Positions 43,121 to 51,841 of a stretch of DNA of 64,000 nt are shown piece by piece. The stretch covers positions 124,001 through 188,000 of the forward strand of contig NZ_JACIJI010000004.1 in assembly GCF_014199335.1 (NCBI RefSeq). The letters run 5' to 3'. Each line of letters starts with the position of its first letter. Position 1 is the first letter of the stretch. Both the position numbers and the translations under genes were made by a program. This DNA comes from Stakelama sediminis. Its GTDB lineage: Bacteria > Pseudomonadota > Alphaproteobacteria > Sphingomonadales > Sphingomonadaceae. Below the pieces are notes generated by a model. It was not told the origin of the DNA and made no database searches. It saw nothing but the letters and a program-made list of their open reading frames with translations.

Positions 43121-43238
43121 GCAAACTCCCCGTTCAGTGTCGGGGTGCTTGTCGCTTGATGGTGTCGAGTTGGTGGGCTCTACCCACAGGATAATATGCG
43201 CAAATGCTGTGCAGATCCGGTGCAGACGCGCCGACAGT

Positions 43239-43769
43239 TCAGGGAATCTGTTGCTTTTCCAGCTTACGGGCCAGTGTCCGTCGATGCATGCCCAGCCTGC
43301 GCGCGGCTTCCGAAATATTGAAATTGGTGGCGATCAGGGTTTCGTGAATGCGTTCCCATTCCAGCGTCTTGATCGACGTGGTGCGGGCGGCAAGAGGGGT
43401 GTCGGTATCGCCCTTTTCGCGCTCGAACGCCTGTTCGATATCGTCGGTGTTCGACGGTTTTACCAGATAATGCGACGCGCCCAGCTTGATCGCTTCGACA
43501 GCGGTGGCGATACTGGCATAGCCGGTCAGCACGACGATCCGCATCGCCTTTGAATGGCCATGCAGATATTCGACGCAGGTCAGCCCGGATGTCGTACCCA
43601 GTTTCAGGTCGACCACCGCATAATCGGGGGTTCCCTGTGCCAGCAGCGCCTCCACCTGATCCTGATCGGTGGCGAGATCGACCCGATATCCGCGCCGCTG
43701 AAACGAGCGCTTCAACAGCTTCGCGAAATCGGCGTCATCTTCGACAATCAACAGATGGCGATCAGCCAT
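43239..43769 (-). CDS. regA: redox response regulator RegA/PrrA/ActR family
   Basis: Encodes 176 residues from the ATG at 43769. Receiver with IVEDDADFAKLL and phospho-acceptor D54 in AVVDLKLGTTSG, then a proline-poor linker and a Fis-type helix-turn-helix with ISEAARRLGMHRRTLARKL, highly typical of RegA. It controls respiration, and in other bacteria photosynthesis and carbon fixation, in response to redox state. It overlaps regB by 8 bases. Confidence 0.92.
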   Translation of the reverse strand: MADRHLLIVEDDADFAKLLKRSFQRRGYRVDLATDQDQVEALLAQGTPDYAVVDLKLGTTSGLTCVEYLHGHSKAMRIVVLTGYASIATAVEAIKLGASHYLVKPSNTDDIEQAFEREKGDTDTPLAARTTSIKTLEWERIHETLIATNFNISEAARRLGMHRRTLARKLEKQQIP

Positions 43770-45090
43770 CGTCCTTCTCCTCACGCTCTATTTCCAGTGC
43801 CGCAACCGGCAGGAACAGCCGCACCGTCGCGCCGCCTTCCACCCGGTTATAGGCGTCGACCCTGCCGCCCAGTTTACGCATTACATTCGTTACCAGAAAA
43901 AGCCCGAGCCCGCCGCCTGCCCGATTCTTGGTCGATTGATAGGGGCGTCCGAAATTTTCCAGCATGGTTTCGGTAAAGCCCGGCCCTTCATCGGATACCC
44001 GCAGAATGATTTCCTGCCTGTCGCGCTCCACCAGCAGGCCGATCGGCCCGCTCGATGCGTCGCGCGCATTGTCGAAGACGTTCCATATCACCTGTTTCAG
44101 GGCAGTGTCCGAAACAATGTCGAGATCGTCGGCGGTCTCATCGACATAATCGAGGTTCAGCGTGCGCGTGCTGTTTTGCGCACGCCATTCGCTCGTCACG
44201 TCATCTAAAAACGCCGACAGTGTCGTCACTGCCGGGTTTTCGCCGCGCGCCTCGCCTGCGGCCAGAAGGATATCGGTCAGGATCGTCTTGCACCGCGCCA
44301 GCGCGCCCTGCATCTCGCGAATATCCTCCGCCAGTTCCGGGTCATCGGCAAAGGCGGGCATTTTTGCCCAGTCGTTGATGACCACCGATACCAGCGACAG
44401 CGGCGTGCCCAGTTCGTGCGCTGCACCGGAGGCGAGCAGGCCCATGCGCACGATGTGGTCCTCTTCCGCGGCCTGTTCGCGCATGGTGGCGAGCCGGGTG
44501 TCGCGGATGCGCAGATTGCGGTTGATCCGCGTTACGAAAATCACCAGCAGCACCGCGACCAGCACGAAGCTGATCAGCGAGCCGAGGATATACAGGTCGA
44601 ACAGACCGAACCGGAATTCCTCCGGCAGGATCAGGGGCAGGTGGCGAAACACCAGCGCCGCGAAGCAAAGGCTGGCGGTCAGCACTACGATGATCGTCGA
44701 ACGGGTGTCGAGCAGGATCGCGCCCAGGATGACCTGCAGCAGGAACAGCGAGGAAAAGGGGTTGGTGGCGCCGCCGCTGAAATAGAGCAGCACCGCAAGC
44801 GCCGCGATGTCGAGCAGCAGCATGATCAGCAGTTCGACGTTCTTGACCCGTCCCGGCAAGTTCAGCCGCGCGATGCTGGCGAGGTTGAGCGCGATCAGCA
44901 GGGTCAGTGTCGCCAGCATCGGTGCGACCGGCAACTGCATTCCCAGCACCAGCCAGACGAACAGGATCGTCGCGAGCTGCCCCGCCACCGCCAGCCAGCG
45001 CAGCGTGATAAGCTGACGCAGATTGGGCCGCCCCGCACCGCGAGGAGGTTCGATCTGCGGTTCAGCGCTTAGCGGGCTGGTCGCCTCCAC
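43762..45090 (-). CDS. regB: redox sensor histidine kinase RegB/PrrB/ActS family
   Basis: Encodes 442 residues from a GTG at 45090; an ATG at 45147 would overlap the SURF1 gene more. Six membrane helices (about 28-200) carry the quinone-sensing heptapeptide region GGATNPFSS. H-box SGAAHELGTPLSLVSV. The redox-active cysteine of RegB is conserved in ALARCKTIL. N-box NVFDNARDAS and G-box DEGPGFTE are complete. Placed directly behind cyoABCD-SURF1, it can read the quinone pool that this oxidase drains. Confidence 0.92.
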   Translation of the reverse strand: MEATSPLSAEPQIEPPRGAGRPNLRQLITLRWLAVAGQLATILFVWLVLGMQLPVAPMLATLTLLIALNLASIARLNLPGRVKNVELLIMLLLDIAALAVLLYFSGGATNPFSSLFLLQVILGAILLDTRSTIIVVLTASLCFAALVFRHLPLILPEEFRFGLFDLYILGSLISFVLVAVLLVIFVTRINRNLRIRDTRLATMREQAAEEDHIVRMGLLASGAAHELGTPLSLVSVVINDWAKMPAFADDPELAEDIREMQGALARCKTILTDILLAAGEARGENPAVTTLSAFLDDVTSEWRAQNSTRTLNLDYVDETADDLDIVSDTALKQVIWNVFDNARDASSGPIGLLVERDRQEIILRVSDEGPGFTETMLENFGRPYQSTKNRAGGGLGLFLVTNVMRKLGGRVDAYNRVEGGATVRLFLPVAALEIEREEKDDG

Positions 45091-45880
45091 CTTGCTCAGT
45101 CTCCCGTCGTACCCGCCATTCGTGGCGGAACAGGATGCCTGCGCCAAACAGGGTCAGGAAAGCAAGGGCGAACCAGGTGATGGCATAGCTGAGATGCTCG
45201 TTACGGAAATGAACAACCGTCAGCCCGCCGACCGCCGGGTCGGTGCCGCTGGTACGTTTATCGGAGTCGATGAAGTAGGGCGCGATCCGACCGAGATGGT
45301 GTGCCTCGGCGATGGCCGGAACGTCCCGCGAATACCATTGATTTTGTGCGGGACGGTTGCTGCGCAGCAGCGTTCCCTTCGGCTCGGTGATCCGCAACAG
45401 GCCGGTAATATGGACGGTTCCGTCGGGCGGCATGGCGCTGGAAATATGGTTCGCGGAATCCGCCGGGACGAAACCGCGATTGACGAGCACAGTGAACCCG
45501 CGCAGCGTTTTGAGCGGTGACAGCGCCCAATAGCCATAGCCCAGATCGGTGGTCGCGTGGACCAGCGTCACATCATGACGATACTGACCCGTGACCGACA
45601 CATGGCGATATTCGGCGCTCTTACGCGTGATATCGGGCCATTGGGCGGGCGGCGGGGCAGGGACCGGTGCGGCGTGAATCCGCGAATCGACCCGCGCAAT
45701 CAGCGCCAGTTTCCAGGCGCGACGATGCACCTGCCACACCCCAAGCGCGATAAAGGCGGCGAACAGCGCGGCAAAGCACAGCGTCAGCACCGCCAGTGAA
45801 AAAGGCGAGCGCGGAGTACGTCCGCGCCCGCCTTTTTCGGGTCGGGGCGGCGCGTCGTCAGATGCGCCGCCGATGGTCAA
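45062..45880 (-). CDS. SURF1 family cytochrome oxidase assembly protein
   Basis: Encodes 272 residues from a TTG that overlaps the cyoD stop by 4 bases (TTGA); no ATG fits. Two membrane helices, at about 27-47 and near the C terminus, flank the soluble domain with GVWQVHRRAWKLALI, VLVNRGFVP and YAITWFALAFLT, the SURF1 signatures. It helps haem insertion into the oxidase subunit I. Confidence 0.88.
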   Translation of the reverse strand: MTIGGASDDAPPRPEKGGRGRTPRSPFSLAVLTLCFAALFAAFIALGVWQVHRRAWKLALIARVDSRIHAAPVPAPPPAQWPDITRKSAEYRHVSVTGQYRHDVTLVHATTDLGYGYWALSPLKTLRGFTVLVNRGFVPADSANHISSAMPPDGTVHITGLLRITEPKGTLLRSNRPAQNQWYSRDVPAIAEAHHLGRIAPYFIDSDKRTSGTDPAVGGLTVVHFRNEHLSYAITWFALAFLTLFGAGILFRHEWRVRRETEQGGGDQPAKR

Positions 45881-46266
45881 GGCAGGTTGCTCGCTTCGAC
45901 CGGAGTCATCGGCATCATGTTGGTATCCAGGTGGTACATGACCCAGATCGATCCCGACACGGCGATGACCAGCAGAATGATCGTGAAGATCAGCGCCAGC
46001 ATATTCCACCCGCCCTCGGACTTTGTGTCCATGTGCAGGAAGTAGATCATGTGCACGATCACCTGCACCAGCGCGAAGCCGAGGATCGTCAGCGCGGCGA
46101 TGGTGTGGTTGGCGATGGCGTCGCTCATCACGATCCAGAAGGGGATCGCGGTCAGAATGACCGACAGGATGAAGCCGGTCATGTAGCTGCGGAACGTACC
46201 GTGCGAGGCGCCGCCATGTTCGTCGTGATCGTGGCCGTGCGCGGTGGTGTTGGTGTCGCTGCTCAT
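45877..46266 (-). CDS. cyoD: cytochrome o ubiquinol oxidase subunit IV
   Basis: Encodes 129 residues with a histidine-rich N terminus ([10 protein letters not shown]) and three membrane helices. The motifs [16 protein letters not shown] and [13 protein letters not shown] are typical of CyoD, which stabilises CuB during assembly. It overlaps cyoC and the SURF1 gene by 4 bases each. Confidence 0.95.
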   Translation of the reverse strand: MSSDTNTTAHGHDHDEHGGASHGTFRSYMTGFILSVILTAIPFWIVMSDAIANHTIAALTILGFALVQVIVHMIYFLHMDTKSEGGWNMLALIFTIILLVIAVSGSIWVMYHLDTNMMPMTPVEASNLP

Positions 46267-46898
46267 GACAGCACTCCCATAAGATAGACGACGGTGAAAA
46301 CGCCGATCCAGATGACGTCGAGAAAGTGCCAGAAGAGAGACAGGCACATCAGGCGGCGGCGGTTGGCCGGGATCAGGCCCTTTTGCGCGACCTGCACCAT
46401 CAGCGTCACCAGCCAGATCGTGCCGAAGGTAACGTGTAGTCCGTGGGTGCCGACCAGCGTGAAGAAGGACGACAGGAAGCCGCTCGACCAGGGGCCGTGG
46501 CCTTCCATGATCAGGTGAGAGAATTCGTACAGCTCAATGCCCAGAAAGCCCAGACCGAACAGGCCGGTGATCGCCAGCCAGCCCTGTACCTGCGCGGTGC
46601 GGTTCTTTTCCATCGCCAGCATGGCAAAGCCATAGGTGATCGACGACAAGAGCAGCATCGACGTGTTGAGCGCGATCAGCGGCAGTTCGAACAACTGGCG
46701 CTGACCGGGGCCGCCGGCATAATTGTGCCCCAGCACGGCATAGGTGGCGAACAGGACCGCAAAGATGAGGCAGTCGCTCATCAGATAGATCCAGAAGCCC
46801 AGCAGCGTGCTGCCGCCTTCTTCGTGATGTTCTTCCTCGCGGACGTAGAAGTCGGGCGTATCGCCGCCGCCTGCGGGGTTCAGTGCTTGTGTGCTCAT
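46263..46898 (-). CDS. cyoC: cytochrome o ubiquinol oxidase subunit III
   Basis: Encodes 211 residues with five membrane helices; [21 protein letters not shown] and [14 protein letters not shown] are the CyoC signatures. It lies between cyoB (7-base gap) and cyoD (4-base overlap). Confidence 0.96.
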   Translation of the reverse strand: MSTQALNPAGGGDTPDFYVREEEHHEEGGSTLLGFWIYLMSDCLIFAVLFATYAVLGHNYAGGPGQRQLFELPLIALNTSMLLLSSITYGFAMLAMEKNRTAQVQGWLAITGLFGLGFLGIELYEFSHLIMEGHGPWSSGFLSSFFTLVGTHGLHVTFGTIWLVTLMVQVAQKGLIPANRRRLMCLSLFWHFLDVIWIGVFTVVYLMGVLS

Positions 46899-46905
46899 TC
46901 TATCC

Positions 46906-48933
46906 TCAACCCTGTGCCGCGAGAGCCTTGGTGCGCGCCTCTTCGGTACGCTCGACTTCCTCGGCGGGGATGTTGAAATCGCGGTTGTAGTTGAAGGTAT
47001 GGCCGATCGCCGTGGCGATCAGGGCCACGAAGCCCACCGCCGCAAGCCACCAGATGTGCCAGACCATCGCGAAGCCGAAGACCAGGCTGATGCCGCCCAG
47101 AATGGCGCCCGCGCCGGTGTTCTTCGGCATATGGATGGGACGGAAGCCTCCGGCAGGCCGTTCATAGCCGCGGTACTTCATGTCCCACCAGGCATCATTG
47201 TCATGCACGATCGGCGTGAAGGCGAAGTTATATTCCGGCGGCGGCGAAGACGTTGACCATTCCAGCGTGCGGGCGTTCCATGGATCGCCGGTCGTGTCCT
47301 TCAGCTTTTCGCGGTTCATGATGCTGACCGCGAACTGGATCAGCATGCAGGCGATGCCGCAGGCGATCAGCACCGCGCCGAACGCAGCAATCACGAACCA
47401 GATCTGCAGGCTCTGGTCGTCGAAGTGACGCATACGCCGGGTCACACCCATCAGGCCCAGCACATAAAGCGGCATGAAGGCGAAATAGAAGCCCACCACC
47501 CAGAACCAGAAGGAGCGCACGCCCCATTTGCGATCAAGCTTGAAGCCGAACGCTTTCGGCCACCAGTAGTTGATGCCCGCGAACGTCCCGAACACCACTC
47601 CGCCGATGATCACGTTATGGAAATGCGCGATCAGGAACAGCGAATTATGGAGCACGAAGTCGGCAGGCGGCACGGCCAGCATCACGCCCGACATGCCTCC
47701 GATGGTGAAGGTCACCATGAACGCCACCGTCCACATCATCGGCAGTTCGAACCGGATGCGTCCCTTGTACATGGTGAACAGCCAGTTGAAGAGCTTCACA
47801 CCGGTCGGGATCGAAATGATCATCGTCGTGATCCCGAAGAAGGAATTCACGCTGGCGCCCGATCCCATGGTGAAGAAGTGGTGCAGCCACACCAGATAGG
47901 ACAGGATGGTGATGACCACCGTGGCGTACACCATCGACGTATAGCCGAACAGGCGCTTGCCGGAGAAGGTGGGCACGACTTCCGAGAACACGCCGAACAG
48001 CGGCAGGATCAGAATGTACACCTCCGGGTGACCCCAGATCCAGATCAGGTTCACATACATCATGGGATTGCCGCCCATGGTGTTGGTGAAGAAGTGGAAG
48101 CCCAGATAGCGGTCGAGGCTGAGCATCGCGAGGATCGCCGTCAGCACGGGGAAGGCGGCGACGATCAGGATGTTGGTGCACAGCGCGGTCCAGGTGAAGA
48201 CCGGCAGTTTCATCATGCGCATGCCGGGCGCGCGCATCTTCACGATGGTCACGACCAGGTTGACGCCGGATAACAGGGTTCCGACGCCGGCTATCTGCAA
48301 TCCCCAGATCCAGTAATCGACGCCCACGCCGGGGCTATAGGCAAGGCCCGACAGCGGCGGATAGGCCAGCCAGCCGGTCTTTGCGTATTCACCGACGAAC
48401 AGCGAAATCATGGTCAGGATCGCACCCGCGGCCGTCATCCAAAAACTGAAATTGTTGAGGAACGGAAAGGACACGTCACGCGCGCCGATCTGCAGCGGCA
48501 CCGCATAGTTCATCAGGCCGGTGACGAACGGCATCGCTGCAAAGAAGATCATGATGACACCGTGCGCGGTGAACACCTGATCATAATGGTGCGCGGGCAG
48601 ATAGCCCTGATCCGAGCCGAAGGAGATTGCCTGTTGCGAACGCATCATCAGCGCATCGGCAAAGCCGCGCAGGAACATGACGAGGCCGAGAATGATGTAC
48701 ATCACCCCGATCTTCTTGTGATCTACGCTGGTAATCCAGTCGCGCCACAGCATGCCCCATGCCTTGAAATAGGTGATGGCGAACAGCACCGCGACGGCGC
48801 CGATCGACACACCGATAAAGGTGCCGACCAAAATCGGTTCGTGGATCGGCAGTGCGGCGAGGCTCAACCGACCGAAAATCGGACTGTCGACAGCGGGATA
48901 TAGCGAAGGCGTTGTCATTGTTTCGGGACTCAC
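46906..48933 (-). CDS. cyoB: cytochrome o ubiquinol oxidase subunit I
   Basis: Encodes 675 residues with about 15 helices. Haem-copper ligands are seen in [30 protein letters not shown] (CuB histidine and the cross-linked tyrosine), LHHFFTMG and [10 protein letters not shown]. It pumps protons while reducing oxygen. Overlaps cyoA by 4 bases. The length matches E. coli CyoB (663). Confidence 0.98.
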   Translation of the reverse strand: MSPETMTTPSLYPAVDSPIFGRLSLAALPIHEPILVGTFIGVSIGAVAVLFAITYFKAWGMLWRDWITSVDHKKIGVMYIILGLVMFLRGFADALMMRSQQAISFGSDQGYLPAHHYDQVFTAHGVIMIFFAAMPFVTGLMNYAVPLQIGARDVSFPFLNNFSFWMTAAGAILTMISLFVGEYAKTGWLAYPPLSGLAYSPGVGVDYWIWGLQIAGVGTLLSGVNLVVTIVKMRAPGMRMMKLPVFTWTALCTNILIVAAFPVLTAILAMLSLDRYLGFHFFTNTMGGNPMMYVNLIWIWGHPEVYILILPLFGVFSEVVPTFSGKRLFGYTSMVYATVVITILSYLVWLHHFFTMGSGASVNSFFGITTMIISIPTGVKLFNWLFTMYKGRIRFELPMMWTVAFMVTFTIGGMSGVMLAVPPADFVLHNSLFLIAHFHNVIIGGVVFGTFAGINYWWPKAFGFKLDRKWGVRSFWFWVVGFYFAFMPLYVLGLMGVTRRMRHFDDQSLQIWFVIAAFGAVLIACGIACMLIQFAVSIMNREKLKDTTGDPWNARTLEWSTSSPPPEYNFAFTPIVHDNDAWWDMKYRGYERPAGGFRPIHMPKNTGAGAILGGISLVFGFAMVWHIWWLAAVGFVALIATAIGHTFNYNRDFNIPAEEVERTEEARTKALAAQG

Positions 48934-50003
48934 AGGGGCATGCGGTCGCGCCGGTCCGACTTGGCGTCGGCATCGGCGGATTTGGGTTTCATATAGGGCG
49001 GGATCAGACCGGCACCCGTGATCGGACGGTGGATGGCCAGCGCGTTGGTCTTTGCGGCCTGCTGATCGGTCTGATGCATGCCGGCATGCGGCATGGTTTC
49101 ACCGGCGGTCATGCGATCCTTTGCCATCTGGTTGGCGATGCACGGCTGGCCGGGTTCGACGCACAGATTGAGGGCACGATAATAGAGGCCGTTCTGTACC
49201 GAGCCGAAGCCCATCGCAGGCAGGTTCTCGCTGGGCTTTGCCAGTTCGACATAGCTGGTGGCGTCAAGCGTTGCGCTTTTTGATTTCACCATGCTGACCC
49301 ACTGGTCGAACTGCTGATTGTTCAGACCCAGGAACTTGAAACGCATTCCCGAAAAGCCCGCGCCGCTGTAATTGGCGGAGAACCCGTCATACACGCCGGG
49401 CTTGTTGATGACGCCGTTCAGCTTCGTCTCCATGCCCGGCATCGCATAGATCTGACCGGCAAGCGCGGGAATGTAGAAGGAGTTCATCACCGACGATGCG
49501 GTAATCTTGAACTGGATGGGGCGATCCACCGGCGCTGCGAGCTGGTTCACCGTGGCAATCCCGTATTCGGGATAGATGAACAGCCATTTCCAGTCGAGCG
49601 CCACGACCTCAACCGTCAGCGGCTTCGCCGTCGGCTCCACCTTGCGCATCGCATCGAGGCGCGAAATCGGGCGATAGGGGTCCAGCGTGTGCGTGCCCTG
49701 CCAGGTGATGGCGCCCAGACAGATGATGATCAGCAGCGGTGCCGACCAGACCACCAGTTCCAGCTTGGTCGAGTGATCCCATTCGGGCTCATACGTGCGT
49801 TCCGTGTTCTTTTCCCGATAGCGGAACGCGACGACCAGCGTCAGCACGATCACCGGCAACACGATGAGCAGCATCAGGATGACGGAAATGACCAGCAGGT
49901 CGCGTTGCTGCACCGCCACATCACCCGAAGGATGGAGTACGACGGCGTTGCACGCGCCAAGAATCGACAGCGCAGGCAGCGCCATCAAGGGCTTTAGTTT
50001 CAT
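48930..50003 (-). CDS. cyoA: cytochrome o ubiquinol oxidase subunit II
   Basis: Encodes 357 residues from the ATG at 50003 (AAGGA three bases upstream); ATGs at 50024 and 50039 are alternatives. Lipobox LSILGAC, two membrane helices, then a cupredoxin-like domain without CuA ligands ([13 protein letters not shown] in place of a copper-binding loop), so electrons come from quinol. C-terminal tail is longer than in E. coli. First gene of the cyoABCD-SURF1-regBA string. Confidence 0.95.
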   Translation of the reverse strand: MKLKPLMALPALSILGACNAVVLHPSGDVAVQQRDLLVISVILMLLIVLPVIVLTLVVAFRYREKNTERTYEPEWDHSTKLELVVWSAPLLIIICLGAITWQGTHTLDPYRPISRLDAMRKVEPTAKPLTVEVVALDWKWLFIYPEYGIATVNQLAAPVDRPIQFKITASSVMNSFYIPALAGQIYAMPGMETKLNGVINKPGVYDGFSANYSGAGFSGMRFKFLGLNNQQFDQWVSMVKSKSATLDATSYVELAKPSENLPAMGFGSVQNGLYYRALNLCVEPGQPCIANQMAKDRMTAGETMPHAGMHQTDQQAAKTNALAIHRPITGAGLIPPYMKPKSADADAKSDRRDRMPL

Positions 50004-50073
50004 AAGTCCTTGAAATCTCGACATGGGAATACGAATCATGGCGCCTGCATAAAAGTGGAAGAACAATTTGCAC

Positions 50074-50092
50074 ATTGGACAGTTTGTCCAAT
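50074..50092. promoter_or_regulatory. perfect palindromic operator candidate upstream of cyoA and the MFS gene
   Basis: ATTGGACA-GTT-TGTCCAAT is a perfect 8-bp inverted repeat with a 3-base centre, 71 bases upstream of cyoA and about 104 bases upstream of the divergent transporter gene. A second inverted repeat, GCGAAGAT (50105-50112) / ATCTTCGC (50137-50144), and a direct repeat TGTTGCAC (50095 and 50125) lie in the same gap. The regulators are not known. Confidence 0.5.
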
Positions 50093-50195
50093 CCTGTTGC
50101 ACCTGCGAAGATGATAACGGGCACTGTTGCACGAATATCTTCGCCGGTTTCGATTCGATATACTATGATCCGGCGCACTGGAGTAGGTAGGCAGA

Positions 50196-51551
50196 ATGAG
50201 TTTATCGGACGTCGCAAATTCGAGTGCGGCTGAACATGACAGTCAGTTGGTGAACGCGCGCGACACGAAGATCGCGCCGGGCGAAATCGCGATCGGCGTC
50301 ATCATCGGCCGGACGTCGGAGTTCTTCGACTTTTTCGTATATGCGATTGCGTCGGTTCTCGTCTTTCCCAGCTATGTCTTTCCCTATGTCGACCGGCTGA
50401 CCGGTACGCTGCTTTCCTTTGCCGTGTTCGCGCTGGCATTTATCGCGCGCCCGATCGGCTCGATGATCTTCATGGCGGTCGACCGCAATTACGGCCGTGC
50501 GACGAAGCTGACCATCGCGCTGTTCCTGCTCGGCGCATCGACCGTGGCAATCGCCTTCCTGCCCGGATATCGCGATGTCGGCATGGCATCGGTGGTGCTG
50601 CTGGCGCTGTTTCGTATCGGGCAGGGGCTTGCACTCGGCGGCGCGTGGGACGGTCTCGCATCGCTGCTGGCGCTCAACGTACCGGAAGAGCGTCGCGGCT
50701 GGTACGCCATGGTGCCGCAGCTTGGCGCACCGCTCGGCCTGATCGTTGCCAGCGGGCTGTTCGCCTATTTCGCGGCGACGCTGTCGGCCGCCGACTTCCT
50801 CGACTGGGGCTGGCGCTATCCCTTCTTCTGCGCGTTCGCGATCAACGTGGTGGCGCTGTTCGCCCGCCTGCGCATCGTGACAACGCCCGATTTCGCCCGT
50901 CAGTTCGAAAGCCGCGAGCTTCAGCCGTCGCGCGTTTTCGAAACCGTCGAGCATCAGGGCCGCAACATCGTCATCGGTGCCTTTGCCCCGCTCGCCAGCT
51001 TCGCCATGTTCCACATGGTCACGGTGTTCCCGCTGTCCTGGGTGTTCCTGTTCACGCGCGACGCACCCTGGCGCTTCCTGCTGATCGAAGCGGGCGCGGC
51101 CGTGGTCGGCACCATTGCCATCGTCATTTCCGGCCATCTGGCCGACCGGTTCGGGCGTCGTACGCTGGTCGGCATCTGTGCCGCTGCGATTGCCGCGTTC
51201 AGCGGGTTTGCGCCGCAGCTTCTCGATCTGGGTGCGGTCGGTGAAATCGCCTTCATGGTGATCGGCTTTGCGCTGCTGGGCGTGTCGTTCGGCCAGTCGT
51301 CGGGCATCGTCGCGTCGAACTTCCCGACCCATTACCGCTACACCGCCTCGGCGCTGGTATCGGACATTGCATGGCTGTTCGGGGCAGGATTCGCGCCGCT
51401 CGCGGCACTGGTGCTGGCATCCTATTTCGGCATTCTCGCCGCCGGTCTGTACCTGCTGTCGGGTGCGATCGCGACGCTGGTCGCGCTATGGATCAACCAG
51501 AATCTGGGGTCGGGCAACTTCCGCGAAACTCCCACCCAGGCCAACGCCTGA
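50196..51551 (+). CDS. MFS transporter, metabolite:proton symporter type
   Basis: Encodes 451 residues with 12 predicted helices. IGRTSEFFDFFVYAIASVLVFP and the LADRFGRRTLVGI loop are typical of the ProP/ShiA-like subfamily. Substrate unknown; organic acids or osmolytes are possible. Divergent from cyoA with a shared control region, so it may respond to the same signal. Ends with a strong terminator. Confidence 0.88.
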   Translation: MSLSDVANSSAAEHDSQLVNARDTKIAPGEIAIGVIIGRTSEFFDFFVYAIASVLVFPSYVFPYVDRLTGTLLSFAVFALAFIARPIGSMIFMAVDRNYGRATKLTIALFLLGASTVAIAFLPGYRDVGMASVVLLALFRIGQGLALGGAWDGLASLLALNVPEERRGWYAMVPQLGAPLGLIVASGLFAYFAATLSAADFLDWGWRYPFFCAFAINVVALFARLRIVTTPDFARQFESRELQPSRVFETVEHQGRNIVIGAFAPLASFAMFHMVTVFPLSWVFLFTRDAPWRFLLIEAGAAVVGTIAIVISGHLADRFGRRTLVGICAAAIAAFSGFAPQLLDLGAVGEIAFMVIGFALLGVSFGQSSGIVASNFPTHYRYTASALVSDIAWLFGAGFAPLAALVLASYFGILAAGLYLLSGAIATLVALWINQNLGSGNFRETPTQANA

Positions 51552-51574
51552 CGGCAGCGGTTTTGATCAAAGGA

Positions 51575-51609
51575 AAGGGCGCTCCGGCCAGTCCGGAGCG
51601 CCCTTTTTT
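51575..51609 (+). terminator. strong Rho-independent terminator after the MFS gene
   Basis: GGGCGCTCCGG and CCGGAGCGCCC form a perfect 11-bp stem with a short loop, followed by six T. Confidence 0.92.
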
Positions 51610-51676
51610 GTTCGGGGATAGTTGGCGTAGTAAAACGAAAGTCAGAATCCGGAGTTCGAAGCGCTTGTGACTCTGG

Positions 51677-51697
51677 ATGCTGAATCAAATTCAGCAT
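51677..51697. repeat. short palindromic intergenic repeat
   Basis: ATGCTGAAT-CAA-ATTCAGCAT is a perfect 9-bp inverted repeat, followed by GACAAAG. Motifs of this form recur between genes in alphaproteobacteria. The gap 51552-51841 otherwise holds only the MFS terminator; I see no ORF in it. Confidence 0.6.
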
Positions 51698-51841
51698 GAC
51701 AAAGGTGGATTGGCCCTTTCCCGTTCATCCCGGCCATTTCCGAATTCGCCCGCTCGGTCTGCTGTAACAATCTGCATCGTTGCCGGCACTGCGCTACCGC
51801 TTTCACAGGAGCGCAGTGCCGGCCGGATATTATCGTTGCCC

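Noticed and set aside
48930..50003. CuA-type cytochrome c oxidase subunit II
   Set aside because: The CuA cysteine/histidine ligands are absent and the gene set is cyoABCD, so it is a quinol oxidase.
50202..51332. A 376-codon minus-strand frame opposite the MFS transporter
   Set aside because: It is highly charged, without domains, and antisense to a 12-helix transporter.
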